Source: Acetobacteraceae bacterium UBA6159 (GTDB taxonomy: Bacteria; Pseudomonadota; Alphaproteobacteria; Acetobacterales; Acetobacteraceae). Taken from it: a DNA stretch of 27,960 nt. Shown here piece by piece: positions 14,808 through 23,088 of the stretch. Numbering within the stretch: position 1 is the stretch's first letter; each line of letters begins with the position of its first letter. The stretch spans positions 1 through 27,960 of the forward strand of contig DIUL01000013.1 of NCBI GenBank assembly GCA_002422345.1, read 5' to 3'. The translations under genes and the position numbers were made by a program. Below the pieces are notes generated by a model. It did no database searches, had not been told where the DNA came from, and saw only the letters and a list, made by a program, of their open reading frames with translations.

Positions 14808-16394
14808 TCAGGCCTTGGCGACGTTCCAGAAGACCGGCATCGCGCCCTTCAGCATCCCGGTCAGGCTTTTCCGCCAGGCGGCCGGCGGCAGGTACTGGCC
14901 CAGCGGGATGAACGGAACGGTTTCGAAGGCGTGCAACTGGATCGCCTGGTCCAGTTTTTTCTGTTCAGCGGGATCGGTGCTGTCCATCCAGCGGCTGCGC
15001 ATGGTTTCCATCTCGGGGTCGGTCGGCCAGCCGAACCAGGCCTTGTCGCCGTTGCCGCGCAGGAAGGACGCGAAGATCGGGTCGCGGTAGTCCGCCGCCG
15101 GCGCCCCGTACGGGAACATCGACCAGCCGCCCTTGTCGACCGGGTCCTTCTTCACGCGCCGTTCCACCACCGTGCCCCAGTCGACCGAGCGTTCGTCGAC
15201 GTTGATCCCGACCTCCCGGAAGGCAGCGACGGCCACGTGGCTCATGGCGTCGTAGTAGACCTGATCGGTGGGATGCATGAAGGCAACCGGCTCTCCGCCA
15301 TAGCCGGCTTCCTTGAGCATGGCCTTGATCTGGTCCTTCTTCGGACGGTTCCGCAGCCGGTCCATTCCGGCGTCGCTCGCGGACGGCGTGCCGGGAATGA
15401 AGAAGCCGACGGGCGCGCGGAACAGGCTGGGATCGCCGCCCATCACCGCGGTCATCACGTCAACCTGGTCGATCGCGGCCATCATGGCGCGCCGGACGCC
15501 GGCATTCGCGGTCGGGCCGTGCAGGAAGTTCGGGCGCAGGCCGCCGAACGTGCCGTAGATGTCGATCGGCGCGACTTCCACCGTGCCCTTGGATTTCAGC
15601 ATCGCGATCAGGTCGGGCAGTGGGGAATCGAGCCAGTCGACCTCCCCGCTCGCCAAGGCGCCGGCCGCGGTCGCGGCATCGGGGATCACGCGCCATTCGA
15701 CCCGGTCGACCATCACGCGATAGCCGCCGGCGCAGAAGCTCGCGGGCTCCGGCCGGGGGTTGTACTTGTCGTTGCGCGCGAAGACGGCGCGATGGCCCGA
15801 GACATATTCGTCCGGCACGTAGCGGAACGGGCCGCTGCCGACGACCTCGGGGATCTGCTTGAAGGCGTCGGTGTTCGCCAGCCGCTCCGGCATGATGATC
15901 GGGGAGGGCTGGGTCTTCGCCAGCGCGTAGGGCAGCGCCGAGAACGGCTTCTTCAGGCGCCAGACCAGCGTCTTGTCGTCCGGCGCCGTCAGGTCGTCCA
16001 TCCGTTCGGCGATGGTCTGCCCGATCGGGTCGCGCCGCATCCAGCGCTTGAGCGAGGCGACGCAGTCGCGGGCCAGCACGGGCGTGCCATCATGAAACAT
16101 CAACCCGTCGCGGAGCTTCATGGTCCAGCGCAGGCCATTGTCCTCGACCGTGTGGCCCGCGACCATCTGCGGCATCGGGTTGAGTTTCTCATCACGGCCA
16201 TACAGCGTGTCGAACACCATCGCCGCCGCGTTGCGGGTCACCTGCGCGGTGGTCCAGACGGCGTCCATGGTCACCAGGTTACCCTGCGGGACGTGGATCA
16301 GGGTGGTTGCCTTACCCCCGATGGCGGGCTGCGCGAGGGCGGGTCGCGCGAGTGTGGCCGCCGCGGTGGCGGTAAGGAAGCTGCGACGTTGCAT
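14808..16394 (-). CDS. ABC-transporter substrate-binding protein, SBP family 5 (peptide/opine type)
   Basis: A 528-residue periplasmic binding protein of the oligopeptide/nickel class. The N-terminus MQRRSFLTATAAATLARPALAQPAIG has a twin-arginine-like RRSFL followed by a hydrophobic core and an ALA-type cut, so Tat export is likely. Family blocks include VFDTLYGRDEKLNPMPQMVAGH, LRDGLMFHDGTPVLARDCVASLKRW, VGSGPFRYVPDEYVSG and ANAGVRRAMMAAIDQ. No cognate permease or ATPase genes are adjacent. The ligand is unknown; peptides, opines or glutathione are typical. It stops 26 bases from the NTF2-like gene on the opposite strand. Confidence 0.88.
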   Translation of the reverse strand: MQRRSFLTATAAATLARPALAQPAIGGKATTLIHVPQGNLVTMDAVWTTAQVTRNAAAMVFDTLYGRDEKLNPMPQMVAGHTVEDNGLRWTMKLRDGLMFHDGTPVLARDCVASLKRWMRRDPIGQTIAERMDDLTAPDDKTLVWRLKKPFSALPYALAKTQPSPIIMPERLANTDAFKQIPEVVGSGPFRYVPDEYVSGHRAVFARNDKYNPRPEPASFCAGGYRVMVDRVEWRVIPDAATAAGALASGEVDWLDSPLPDLIAMLKSKGTVEVAPIDIYGTFGGLRPNFLHGPTANAGVRRAMMAAIDQVDVMTAVMGGDPSLFRAPVGFFIPGTPSASDAGMDRLRNRPKKDQIKAMLKEAGYGGEPVAFMHPTDQVYYDAMSHVAVAAFREVGINVDERSVDWGTVVERRVKKDPVDKGGWSMFPYGAPAADYRDPIFASFLRGNGDKAWFGWPTDPEMETMRSRWMDSTDPAEQKKLDQAIQLHAFETVPFIPLGQYLPPAAWRKSLTGMLKGAMPVFWNVAKA

Positions 16395-16491
16395 CGGACG
16401 GTCTCCGGTTCTTTGCTGGGGGTGATGGAGCCGAGGGCGCGGCGCGGGTCAAGGGGTTTCGGATTCCGTCGCTTGCTCGGCCAGGCACCGG

Positions 16492-16899
16492 CTATTCGGC
16501 CCGGATCGTCACCTCGACGGCCAGCGCCTTGATCTCGGTCAGGACAACCCGCAATTCGGCGGGAGACGGGATCGGTTCATCGTCAAGGCCCGGATAGCGA
16601 TAGGCGTGGCCCCAGTCCGACAAAGGAACCATCCGCTCCACCAACTCGGTCAGATCGGGGAATGCCGGCACGACGAGATCGCGAAGCACCTCCATGTCAT
16701 GCGTTTTGCGGAAGGGGGTCCGGGCGAGAACAAGCAATCCCTTGATCAACTTCTCGGCTGCCTGTTGGCAGTGATAGGCGGCGGCCTCCGGGATCGGGTC
16801 CGCCCCGGCCAGGCAGGCTTCAGCCGAACGGATGTCCCGATCAGCCACCAACACCCAGCGTCGTGCGATCAGCCGGTGATCACCGTCGGGCGGGATCAT
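16492..16899 (-). CDS. HEPN-domain protein, putative RNase toxin of an MNT-HEPN pair
   Basis: This 135-residue all-helical protein shows the HEPN pattern. The N-terminal helix (RRWVLVADRDIRSAEACL) and the central AAAYHCQQAAEKLIKGLLVL helix are characteristic. The proposed RNase motif R-x(6)-H is present as RTPFRKTH. In MNT-HEPN modules the HEPN protein is the toxin and the nucleotidyltransferase neutralises it, in characterised cases by AMPylation near the HEPN active site. Its ATG overlaps the MNT stop by four bases (ATGA), so both are made from one mRNA with the antitoxin first. Confidence 0.8.
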   Translation of the reverse strand: MIPPDGDHRLIARRWVLVADRDIRSAEACLAGADPIPEAAAYHCQQAAEKLIKGLLVLARTPFRKTHDMEVLRDLVVPAFPDLTELVERMVPLSDWGHAYRYPGLDDEPIPSPAELRVVLTEIKALAVEVTIRAE

Positions 16900-17216
16900 T
16901 GGCGCTCGTATACCACCACGCCCTCCGTGCGAGCGGCATAGGGAACCGTGCCCACCACGCGGCTGAACCGGTCGAATGTCCGTTCTCGCATAGGGATGAT
17001 GTCGGCCGGCTGGCGATAGGGCCGACGAGCTTCCCGGCCGGCGCGCGCGGTCACCCTCTCCGGTGGGGTATCGTCGTCAACAACCACCAGCAGATCGATG
17101 TCGCTATCGGCCGTCGCATCTCCGCGGGCGGCCGAACCGAACAGGATCACGCGGCGCGGCCTGAAATAGGCTACGACCGGATCAAGCAGTTCCGCTGGCA
17201 CGCGTGGGACAGCCAT
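16896..17216 (-). CDS. MNT-type minimal nucleotidyltransferase, putative antitoxin
   Basis: A 106-residue nucleotidyltransferase of the MNT class. The catalytic signature is complete: ILFGSAARGDATADSDIDLLVV, with the GS motif, the R-G-D-A step and the metal-binding D-x-D pair. The ATG at 17216 is preferred because the product then begins MAVPRVPAELLD, directly ahead of the fold; a start at 17267 would add 17 residues without a recognisable role. It is the first gene of the MNT-HEPN operon, and a 4-bp overlap joins it to the HEPN gene. The pair looks intact. Confidence 0.8.
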   Translation of the reverse strand: MAVPRVPAELLDPVVAYFRPRRVILFGSAARGDATADSDIDLLVVVDDDTPPERVTARAGREARRPYRQPADIIPMRERTFDRFSRVVGTVPYAARTEGVVVYERQ

Positions 17217-17368
17217 GGCTGGATCGCCTAGCTCAGGACGACCCAACAATACCACGAACGCGGGCACCCACGAGGTCTTTTGATCGTGTTGCCCCCGTTC
17301 TTCTCCCCTTGCGGAAGCGGGACGCCAGCGCGGATAACGCCGTCAGGCCGATGGACGGAGAACGCACG

Positions 17369-18502
17369 ATGAAGATGAAAGCCGCGGTGCTACGCGAACA
17401 GGGTAAGCCGCGCCCCTATGCCACCAGCATGCCGATGACGATCGAGGAAGTGGACCTCGACCCGCCCGGCCCTGGTGAGGTGCTGTACAAGATCATCGGC
17501 GCCGGCCTCTGCCACTCCGATCTGTCGACCATCGAGAACCTCCGCCCCCGCCGCATGCCCACGATCCCGGGCCATGAGGCCGCCGGCATCGTGGAGGCGG
17601 TCGGCCCCGGCGTCGTCAACTTCAAGCCCGGCGATCACGTCATCAGCGTGTTCGTGACCAGTTGCAACGATTGCCGCTATTGCAGCGGCGGCCGTCCCAA
17701 TCTGTGCCAAAGTTCCTTCGGCTCCCGCGCCGACGGGACGTTGATCTCAGGCGCGCGCCGGCTGTCGTTGAACGGGGAGCCAATCTACCACTACAGCGGC
17801 CTGTCGGTCTTCGCGCAGTACGCGGTCGTGTCGCAGAACGCGCTGATCCGCATCCCCGAGGACATTCCGCTGGAGGACGCCACGATCTTCGGCTGTGCGG
17901 TGGTGACCGGCGTGGGCGCGGTGCTGAACACGGCTCAGGTGCCGCCAGGCGCGCAGATGGCTGTCGTGGGCCTCGGCGGCGTGGGCATGAATGCGCTGAT
18001 GGGCGGTGTCGTCGCCGGCGCGGAACGGATCGTCGCGGTCGACCTGAACGCCGACAAGCTGAAACTCGCGCGAGAACTCGGCGCCACCGACACATTCCTG
18101 GCGGGCAATGACGATGTCGTGGGCGCGATCCGGGAAGCGACGCAGGGCGGGCTCGACTACGTCATCGAAACGGCGGGGTCCGTGCCTGCCATGAACCTCG
18201 CCTACGCGATCGCGGCGCGCGGCGGCATGGTGGTCAGCGCGGGGCTGCCGGCGGCAACCGCGACGTTCTCCTACCTGCACGGCGCGTTGGTCTCGGATGA
18301 AAAGAGCATTCGCGGCAGCTACATGGGAAGCTGCGTGCCGAAGCGCGACATCCCCCGGTTCCTGGCACTTTACCGGCGCGGCAAGCTGCCGGTGCAGAAG
18401 CTGCGCAGCGGGTTCATCAAGCTCGATGAGATCAACGAGGGCTTCGACCGTCTCTCCGACGGCCTGGTGCTGCGGCAAATTCTCCAGCCGCACGCGGCCT
18501 GA
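17369..18502 (+). CDS. Zinc-dependent medium-chain alcohol dehydrogenase
   Basis: A 377-residue NAD(P)-dependent MDR-family dehydrogenase of the class III-like zinc alcohol dehydrogenases. Catalytic zinc ligands are Cys48 (GLCHSD), His69 with Glu70 (PGHEAAG) and Cys176 (FGCAVVTGVGAV). The structural zinc is bound by Cys99, Cys102, Cys105 and Cys113. The Rossmann motif GLGGVGMNAL at 201-210 leads to Asp225, which favours NAD over NADP. The substrate is unknown; alcohols, S-hydroxymethyl thiols or aryl alcohols are all used in the family. The ATG at 17369 follows GGACGGAG. A strong hairpin directly after the stop ends the transcript. Confidence 0.9.
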   Translation: MKMKAAVLREQGKPRPYATSMPMTIEEVDLDPPGPGEVLYKIIGAGLCHSDLSTIENLRPRRMPTIPGHEAAGIVEAVGPGVVNFKPGDHVISVFVTSCNDCRYCSGGRPNLCQSSFGSRADGTLISGARRLSLNGEPIYHYSGLSVFAQYAVVSQNALIRIPEDIPLEDATIFGCAVVTGVGAVLNTAQVPPGAQMAVVGLGGVGMNALMGGVVAGAERIVAVDLNADKLKLARELGATDTFLAGNDDVVGAIREATQGGLDYVIETAGSVPAMNLAYAIAARGGMVVSAGLPAATATFSYLHGALVSDEKSIRGSYMGSCVPKRDIPRFLALYRRGKLPVQKLRSGFIKLDEINEGFDRLSDGLVLRQILQPHAA

Positions 18503-18510
18503 AACGAGAC

Positions 18511-18541
18511 GGCCCCCGGAAAGATGTGCTCTCCGGGGGCC
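18511..18541. terminator. Bidirectional hairpin between the dehydrogenase and Bug genes
   Basis: GGCCCCCGGA (18511-18520) pairs perfectly with TCCGGGGGCC (18532-18541) around an 11-nt loop, 8 bases after the dehydrogenase stop and 10 bases from the convergent Bug stop. No long T-run is present on either side, as is usual in GC-rich genomes. Its placement between two convergent stops supports termination of both. Confidence 0.65.
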
Positions 18542-18551
18542 GGTCCTTCGA

Positions 18552-19541
18552 TTATTCCGCCTTCATGTTGATCTGCTTGATCAACTTGCCATAGCGGTCG
18601 TAGTCGTTGCGCAGCAGCGTGGCCATCTGTTCCGGCGTGCCGGGGTTCGGACGCAGCGCAAACCGCAGCAGGAACGACTTCATGTCCGGCTCCCGCGCGA
18701 CCTTGTTCATTTCAGCGGCCATCCGGTCGATGATCGGCTTCGGCGTGCCGGCCGGGGCGAGCATGCCGAACCAGGCGACATAGTCGATTTCCGGATACAC
18801 TTCCTTCACCATCGGCACGTCCGGGAAATTCGGGTGCCGTTCCGCGTCGATCACGCCCAGCAGCTTGGCCTTGCCGGCACTGACCGACGGCAGCGTGTTC
18901 GGATCGGCGTGGATCTGCACGACGCCGGCCAGGAAGTCGGCCAGCGCCTCTCCGCCCCCACGATACGGGACATGCAGGATGTCGGTGCCGGTGATCAGCT
19001 TGAAATACTCGGCCGTGACGTGCCCGTGGGAGCCGACGCCGGCGGTGCCCCAGCTCAGTTTGCCCGGGTTCGCCTTCGCGTAGGCCACGAAGTCGCGCAG
19101 GTTGTTGGCCGGCACGGACGGATGCACCGCGAACAGCAGTGTCCCGTCGGTGAACTGCGTCACCGGCGCCAGGTCCTTGAAGATGTCGAACGGCAGCTTC
19201 CGCAGATGCGGCAGAATGACCACCGATAGTGCGGGCGTGACGACGAACGTATAGCCATCGGGCGCGGACCGGGCTGCCGCCTCCAGGCCCAGGGCACCGG
19301 ACGCGCCGCCCTTGTTCTCGATCACGACCTGCTGGCCCAGGCCGCGGGACACCTTCTCGGCGAACGGGCGCATGGAGTTGTCGGCGGACCCGCCGGGTCC
19401 GAAATTGACGATGACCTTGATGGGCTTCTGGGGCCAGGCCGGCGCGGTCTGAGCGATGGCGCCCGTGGACATGGCGGCTGTGGACATGGCGGCGAGCGCG
19501 ACCAGGCCGAAGGCGGCCTTGATCAGTCGGGAAAACGGCAT
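18552..19541 (-). CDS. Bug/TctC-type tripartite tricarboxylate transporter substrate-binding protein
   Basis: A complete 329-residue periplasmic binding protein. The signal peptide ends around GAIA-QTAPAWPQ, and the mature start WPQKPIKVIVNFGPGGSADNSMRPFAEKV is diagnostic of the Bug family. Central blocks YTFVVTP, DILHVPYRGGGEALADFLAG and ERHPNFPDVPMVKE match the broken paralogue at the left end of the window. Bug proteins bind small carboxylates or related metabolites; no TctA/TctB membrane genes are present, the usual state for this expanded family. The ATG at 19541 has AGGAG 8 bases upstream. A short duplicated MST-A unit in the signal peptide reflects a small tandem DNA repeat. Confidence 0.9.
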   Translation of the reverse strand: MPFSRLIKAAFGLVALAAMSTAAMSTGAIAQTAPAWPQKPIKVIVNFGPGGSADNSMRPFAEKVSRGLGQQVVIENKGGASGALGLEAAARSAPDGYTFVVTPALSVVILPHLRKLPFDIFKDLAPVTQFTDGTLLFAVHPSVPANNLRDFVAYAKANPGKLSWGTAGVGSHGHVTAEYFKLITGTDILHVPYRGGGEALADFLAGVVQIHADPNTLPSVSAGKAKLLGVIDAERHPNFPDVPMVKEVYPEIDYVAWFGMLAPAGTPKPIIDRMAAEMNKVAREPDMKSFLLRFALRPNPGTPEQMATLLRNDYDRYGKLIKQINMKAE

Positions 19542-19597
19542 CAACTGCTCCTGGAAGGACGTTTCGACCCTTGTTGGGCCGTAGGCTTGGGGTGCCG

Positions 19598-19765
19598 ATG
19601 GCGGAAGCAGACTACAGGCCAGACGGGGCCGTTGTCACGGTGCGCCCGCGTGATCCGGCGGCTTTGGCATGGTTTCGCAAAACCAAGGCGCGCGCCCCGC
19701 AGGCAAGGCCCTTCAGGCGCCGGCCTTGGCCCGTCGTTCCTGGATATCCGCCATGGTTCGCATAA
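19598..19765 (+). CDS. Possible small hypothetical protein
   Basis: A 55-codon frame beginning MAEADYRPDGAVV fills the gap upstream of the Bug gene and overlaps the end of the convergent receiver gene by about 50 bases. The product is basic and Pro/Arg-rich at its end, with no family recognised. No clear ribosome-binding site is seen. It may be spurious and is listed only because it occupies an otherwise empty intergenic stretch. Confidence 0.2.
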   Translation: MAEADYRPDGAVVTVRPRDPAALAWFRKTKARAPQARPFRRRPWPVVPGYPPWFA

Positions 19766-20102
19766 CCAGATCGAGCATCTTCCCAAGCGGGAACGGCTTG
19801 GGAATGCAGGCCACGACGCCCGGCGGCGGCGGATCGGTGCCGTGCCCGGTCATGAAGATCACGCCCAGCGCGGTCTTCTCATCCCGTTCGGCCAGCGCTC
19901 GGCGCGCCAGGGAGGTCCCATCCTCCCGCGGCATGCGGATATCCGTCAGCATGACGCCAATCTCGGCATGCGCCCGGAGCAGCACCATCGCTTCCGCCGC
20001 GGACGACGCAGTCAGGGTGGTCAACCCCTCCAATTCGAGGCCCATGGCCGTTTCCTCGGCCAGCATGATCTCGTCATCGACGACCAGGACAGATAGGGTC
20101 AA
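19713..20102 (-). CDS. Single-domain response regulator (receiver only)
   Basis: The 129-residue product is a CheY-like receiver without an output domain. The acidic pair is in VLVVDDE, the phospho-acceptor Asp in MLTDIRMP, the conserved Thr in IFMTGHG and the Lys in CIPKPF. The likely start is the TTG at 20102, which gives the family-typical (M)TLSVLVVDDE and has AAGG upstream. A start at the ATG at 20162 would add 20 untypical residues and lacks a ribosome-binding site. It is divergent from the histidine kinase across about 100 bases, which makes the kinase a candidate phosphodonor, directly or through a phosphorelay. Confidence 0.8.
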   Translation of the reverse strand: MTLSVLVVDDEIMLAEETAMGLELEGLTTLTASSAAEAMVLLRAHAEIGVMLTDIRMPREDGTSLARRALAERDEKTALGVIFMTGHGTDPPPPGVVACIPKPFPLGKMLDLVMRTMADIQERRAKAGA

Positions 20103-20198
20103 GGCCTTACAACCTTCTGGAATGTCGACACACGTGATCGACACTTGCAATACTGGCAGCATTTCGCTAATTTAGCAAGAGTGGTGACGCGGGTAGCA

Positions 20199-22412
20199 AT
20201 GTACTCTGTTCGAACGAATGTGGACGCACGTACGCTGACACGGAACGGGGTCCGATCCTGGTCCTGGGCAGCCGCGTTTATGGCGTGGATCGTCATCGCG
20301 GTCATCGCGATCGCGCTGGGAGAAGCATACGTATCGCAATACCGCAAGGAACGCATCCAGGAGGCCACGCAACTCTCGAGCGTCGCGGCCGAAGCGCTCG
20401 AACAATCCCTGTTGCGCTCGGTTGAGGCGATGGAGAGCATCCAGTCCCTGATGCAGACCCGGGTGAACCTGGAACGGGCCGGGGATCGGGCCGGCGCCGT
20501 GGCGATCGGGGAATACCTGCGCGGCATCGCGCGGGAGGAGAAGTTCGGCGTCCTCCAGCTTGCGATCATCCAGGCGAATGGCTGGCTGCAATGGAGCACC
20601 GTCGATTTCTCCGACCCGGTCTGGCTCGGCGACCGTGAGCATTATCTGGTACACCGCGACGGGCAAAAGGGGATGTCCATCAGCAGCCCGCTGATCGGTC
20701 GGGCCTCGGGCCGATGGAGCGTGCAGTTCACCCGCCCCCTGCTGAACGACAGGGGAGAATTCGACGGGGTGATCGTCGTCTCCTTCGATCCGCTGAAACT
20801 GTCGAAAACACTGGCCGACCTGCGGTTCGGAGAGAACAGCGTCTCCGCCGTGCTCAGCATCCCGCATGGGCGGCTGATCGCGCGCAGCGCCGACGCCGAG
20901 AACCAGCTTCGCCGCCCCGCCAATCCCAACCTGCCAGTGCTGCTGGCCGCGCGCACCAATCCATCGGGCTCTATTTTCGCAAAAAATGCGGTCACCGAGC
21001 GGCCCATGATCATGTCCTATCGCGTGATCGGGAATCTGCCGCTTCTCGTGCTGATCGGATTGGATGAGGACGCCGCACTCGCGGATGCGGAGTCCTTCGC
21101 CACCTGGGTCCATACGGCGATCTTCGCGACGCTTCTGTCCGCCGCCGCCTTGCTTGCCTTCTTCGCGCAGCGGTCGGCGCGGATGCGCTCCCGGATGGAA
21201 CTGGACCTGACCCGGCAGGACGCCATGGCCGCGGAAATGGCGCGGACCCAGATCGCCCGGCTGCTCTCGGGCCTGCCGGCCGCGGTCTACCGGATGAACA
21301 TTTCGGCCGCCGGCGACGTCCAGGCCTTCGAGATCACCGAGATCGCCGCTCGCCTGACCGGCTACGACATGAAGGAACTCACCACCCGCCAAGGCTGGAT
21401 GGAGAAGGTCGAGGGCATGGATGCCACCGCCTGGACCACCTACTTCCGCAACGTCGTCTATGACGGAGAGGCCAGCGTCGAGTACCACTTCCGTCACCGC
21501 GATGGCACGACGCTGTGGTTCCGTGACCAGGCCCGCGTGCTGGAAACCGATCCGAGCGGGGAGGTCTCGATCGTCGGCTATGTTTCCGACATCACCCGTG
21601 AACGCACGATCCAGGCGCAGGCCTTCGCGGCCTCCAAGCTCGCGACGTTGGGAGAGATGGCCACCGGCCTGGCGCATGAACTGAACCAGCCGATCGCCAT
21701 CATGTCGCTGGCGGCCGAGAACGCGTCCCAGATGCTGGAGCGGAAAGGCGCCGAGGGCATCAAGTTCGCCATCCAGCGCATGGGCCGGATCGCCGAACAG
21801 GCAACCCGTGCGCGCACCATCGTCAACCACCTGCGGATCTTCGGCCGCCAGAACGATGAGGGCCTGGGCCCGATCAACCTGCACGAGATCGTCGATGGCG
21901 CCCTGGCCCTGGTCGGCAGTGCGTTGCGCTCGGCCGGGGTCACGGTTGGTATCCGCATGACCGGCACCATGCCGCCGGTGGTGGGCCAACTGGTCCTGGC
22001 CGAACACGTGATGGTGAACCTGATGCTCAACGCACGCGACGCGATGGATCACAATCCGCCAGACAAGCCGCGCCATCTGACCATCAGCGCGTCCCACAAT
22101 CCGGCGACCGGAACGGTGACGCTCTCGCTCCACGACAGCGGACCGGGCATCAAGCCCGACCTTCTCGACCGCGTCTTTGAGCCGTTCTTCACGACCAAGG
22201 AGGTCGGAAAGGGCACGGGCTTGGGACTCTCGATCTGCCATGGCATTATGCGGTCGTTCGGTGGCAATATCCTGGCATTGAACGCGCCGGAAGGCGGAGC
22301 GGTGTTCAGCGCTGTGTTTCGACAGGCCGGCGATGAAGACCTTGCCGAACCGGGTGACCCGCAAGGGCACCCCGACACGATATCCGCCGCAGAGAATCGG
22401 AGCATTGCCTAG
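20199..22412 (+). CDS. Membrane sensor histidine kinase (Cache-like sensor, PAS, HisKA, HATPase)
   Basis: A 737-residue inner-membrane sensor kinase. TM1 lies at about 22-42 and a periplasmic sensor of about 250 residues resembles a double-Cache domain (RPLLNDRGEFDGVIVVSFDPLKL, ISSPLIGRASGRW). TM2 is at about 299-325. A PAS domain at about 351-467 ends SIVGYVSDITRER. The phospho-acceptor is His493 in GLAHELNQP. The ATPase part has an N-box near 605 (HVMVNLMLNARDAM), G1 DSGPGI near 645 and G2 GTGLGLSIC. The H-box class is that of NtrB/DctB-like kinases. The ATG at 20199 gives a short N-terminal tail before TM1. The response-regulator gene starts 2 bases after its stop, so they are translationally coupled. 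Confidence 0.9.
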   Translation: MYSVRTNVDARTLTRNGVRSWSWAAAFMAWIVIAVIAIALGEAYVSQYRKERIQEATQLSSVAAEALEQSLLRSVEAMESIQSLMQTRVNLERAGDRAGAVAIGEYLRGIAREEKFGVLQLAIIQANGWLQWSTVDFSDPVWLGDREHYLVHRDGQKGMSISSPLIGRASGRWSVQFTRPLLNDRGEFDGVIVVSFDPLKLSKTLADLRFGENSVSAVLSIPHGRLIARSADAENQLRRPANPNLPVLLAARTNPSGSIFAKNAVTERPMIMSYRVIGNLPLLVLIGLDEDAALADAESFATWVHTAIFATLLSAAALLAFFAQRSARMRSRMELDLTRQDAMAAEMARTQIARLLSGLPAAVYRMNISAAGDVQAFEITEIAARLTGYDMKELTTRQGWMEKVEGMDATAWTTYFRNVVYDGEASVEYHFRHRDGTTLWFRDQARVLETDPSGEVSIVGYVSDITRERTIQAQAFAASKLATLGEMATGLAHELNQPIAIMSLAAENASQMLERKGAEGIKFAIQRMGRIAEQATRARTIVNHLRIFGRQNDEGLGPINLHEIVDGALALVGSALRSAGVTVGIRMTGTMPPVVGQLVLAEHVMVNLMLNARDAMDHNPPDKPRHLTISASHNPATGTVTLSLHDSGPGIKPDLLDRVFEPFFTTKEVGKGTGLGLSICHGIMRSFGGNILALNAPEGGAVFSAVFRQAGDEDLAEPGDPQGHPDTISAAENRSIA

Positions 22413-22414
22413 AA

Positions 22415-22849
22415 ATGGCTGAAACCGTCGTTCTTCTCGATGATGATCCGGACTTTGCCGAGGAACTCACCTTGTTTCTGACGGATCACGGTATCCGTTG
22501 CGTGGCGGTTACGGACCCCGCCCACCTGATGCCCCTGTTGAGTGAAATTGGGCCAGACCTCCTGCTTTTGGACCAGAGACTTGGCCCAACCACCGGAATG
22601 GAAGTCCTCCGCGAGGTCCGGACCGTCTCCACGGTTCCCTGCGTGATCCTGACCGGCATGCAGGACCCGATCGACCGGATCCTCGGGCTGGAACTCGGCG
22701 CGGACGACTATATCCATAAGACAGCGATGCCCCGGGAAATCCTCGCCCGTATCCGCGCCGTCCTGCGGCGGGCCAGGCCGGCGGGAAATGGGCGTTTCAG
22801 GTCGCCGAACGCGAACTCTACCGCCCGGATGGCACTCGCTGCCACCTGA
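22415..22849 (+). CDS. Receiver half of an OmpR-type response regulator, out of frame with its DNA-binding half
   Basis: Residues 1-120 form a full receiver: acidic DDD at 9-11, phospho-acceptor Asp53 (LLLLDQRL), Thr80 (CVILTG) and Lys102 (IHKTAMP). The helix LARIRAVLRRARPAG then begins the usual linker. In this frame it is followed only by a 20-residue untypical tail and a stop at 22849. The missing winged-helix domain continues immediately in the -1 frame (22783-23088). The join lies at G124-N125, encoded by the heptamer GGGAAAT. It starts 2 bases after the histidine-kinase stop, so it is the cognate regulator of that kinase. The receiver-only product may still be phosphorylated, but it would not bind DNA by itself. 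Confidence 0.82.
   Translation: MAETVVLLDDDPDFAEELTLFLTDHGIRCVAVTDPAHLMPLLSEIGPDLLLLDQRLGPTTGMEVLREVRTVSTVPCVILTGMQDPIDRILGLELGADDYIHKTAMPREILARIRAVLRRARPAGNGRFRSPNANSTARMALAAT
22783..22789 (+). other. Candidate -1 frameshift heptamer (G GGA AAT)
   Basis: In the receiver frame these bases read G GGA AAT, which fits the X XXY YYZ rule for tandem -1 slippage to GGG AAA. Slippage here would join the receiver directly to the winged-helix frame, giving a 224-residue protein, a normal OmpR-family length. No strong stimulatory hairpin or upstream Shine-Dalgarno was evident by eye. A lost base at this place is the simpler explanation. Confidence 0.35.
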
Positions 22850-23088
22850 CCTCGGCCGAGTTCGGGCTGCTGCACGCCCTGGTCGAAGGTCGGGGGGAGC
22901 CGCTCAGTCGGGAAGTGTTGACCGAACGTGTCTTCGACCGACCCTATCGCCCGGGTGACCGCGCCATCGATGGCCTGGTCGTGCGCCTGCGCCGCAAGGT
23001 GGAGCCAGACCCCGATCATCCCTCGGTGATCAAGTCGGCCCGCCAGCAAGGCTATCTTTTCGCAGGATTCTCCTCCGCCCGCACCTGA
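22783..23088 (+). pseudogene. Winged-helix DNA-binding half of the OmpR-type response regulator (-1 frame)
   Basis: The frame from 22783 encodes GKWAFQVAERELYRPDGTR, then CHLTSAEFGLLHALVEGRGE, PLSREVLTERVF, DRAIDGLVVRLRRKVE and PSVIKSARQQGYLFAG, ending TGA at 23086-23088. This is a complete Trans_reg_C winged helix, including the recognition helix (AIDGLVVRLRRKVE) and the C-terminal hairpin (I.SARQQGYLF). All of it matches OmpR/PhoB-type output domains, and the reading is intact. It has no start codon or ribosome-binding site of its own at the correct place, so expression needs frameshifting, or the DNA is mutated or misread. Labelled as a pseudogene half, but see the finding. Confidence 0.8.
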
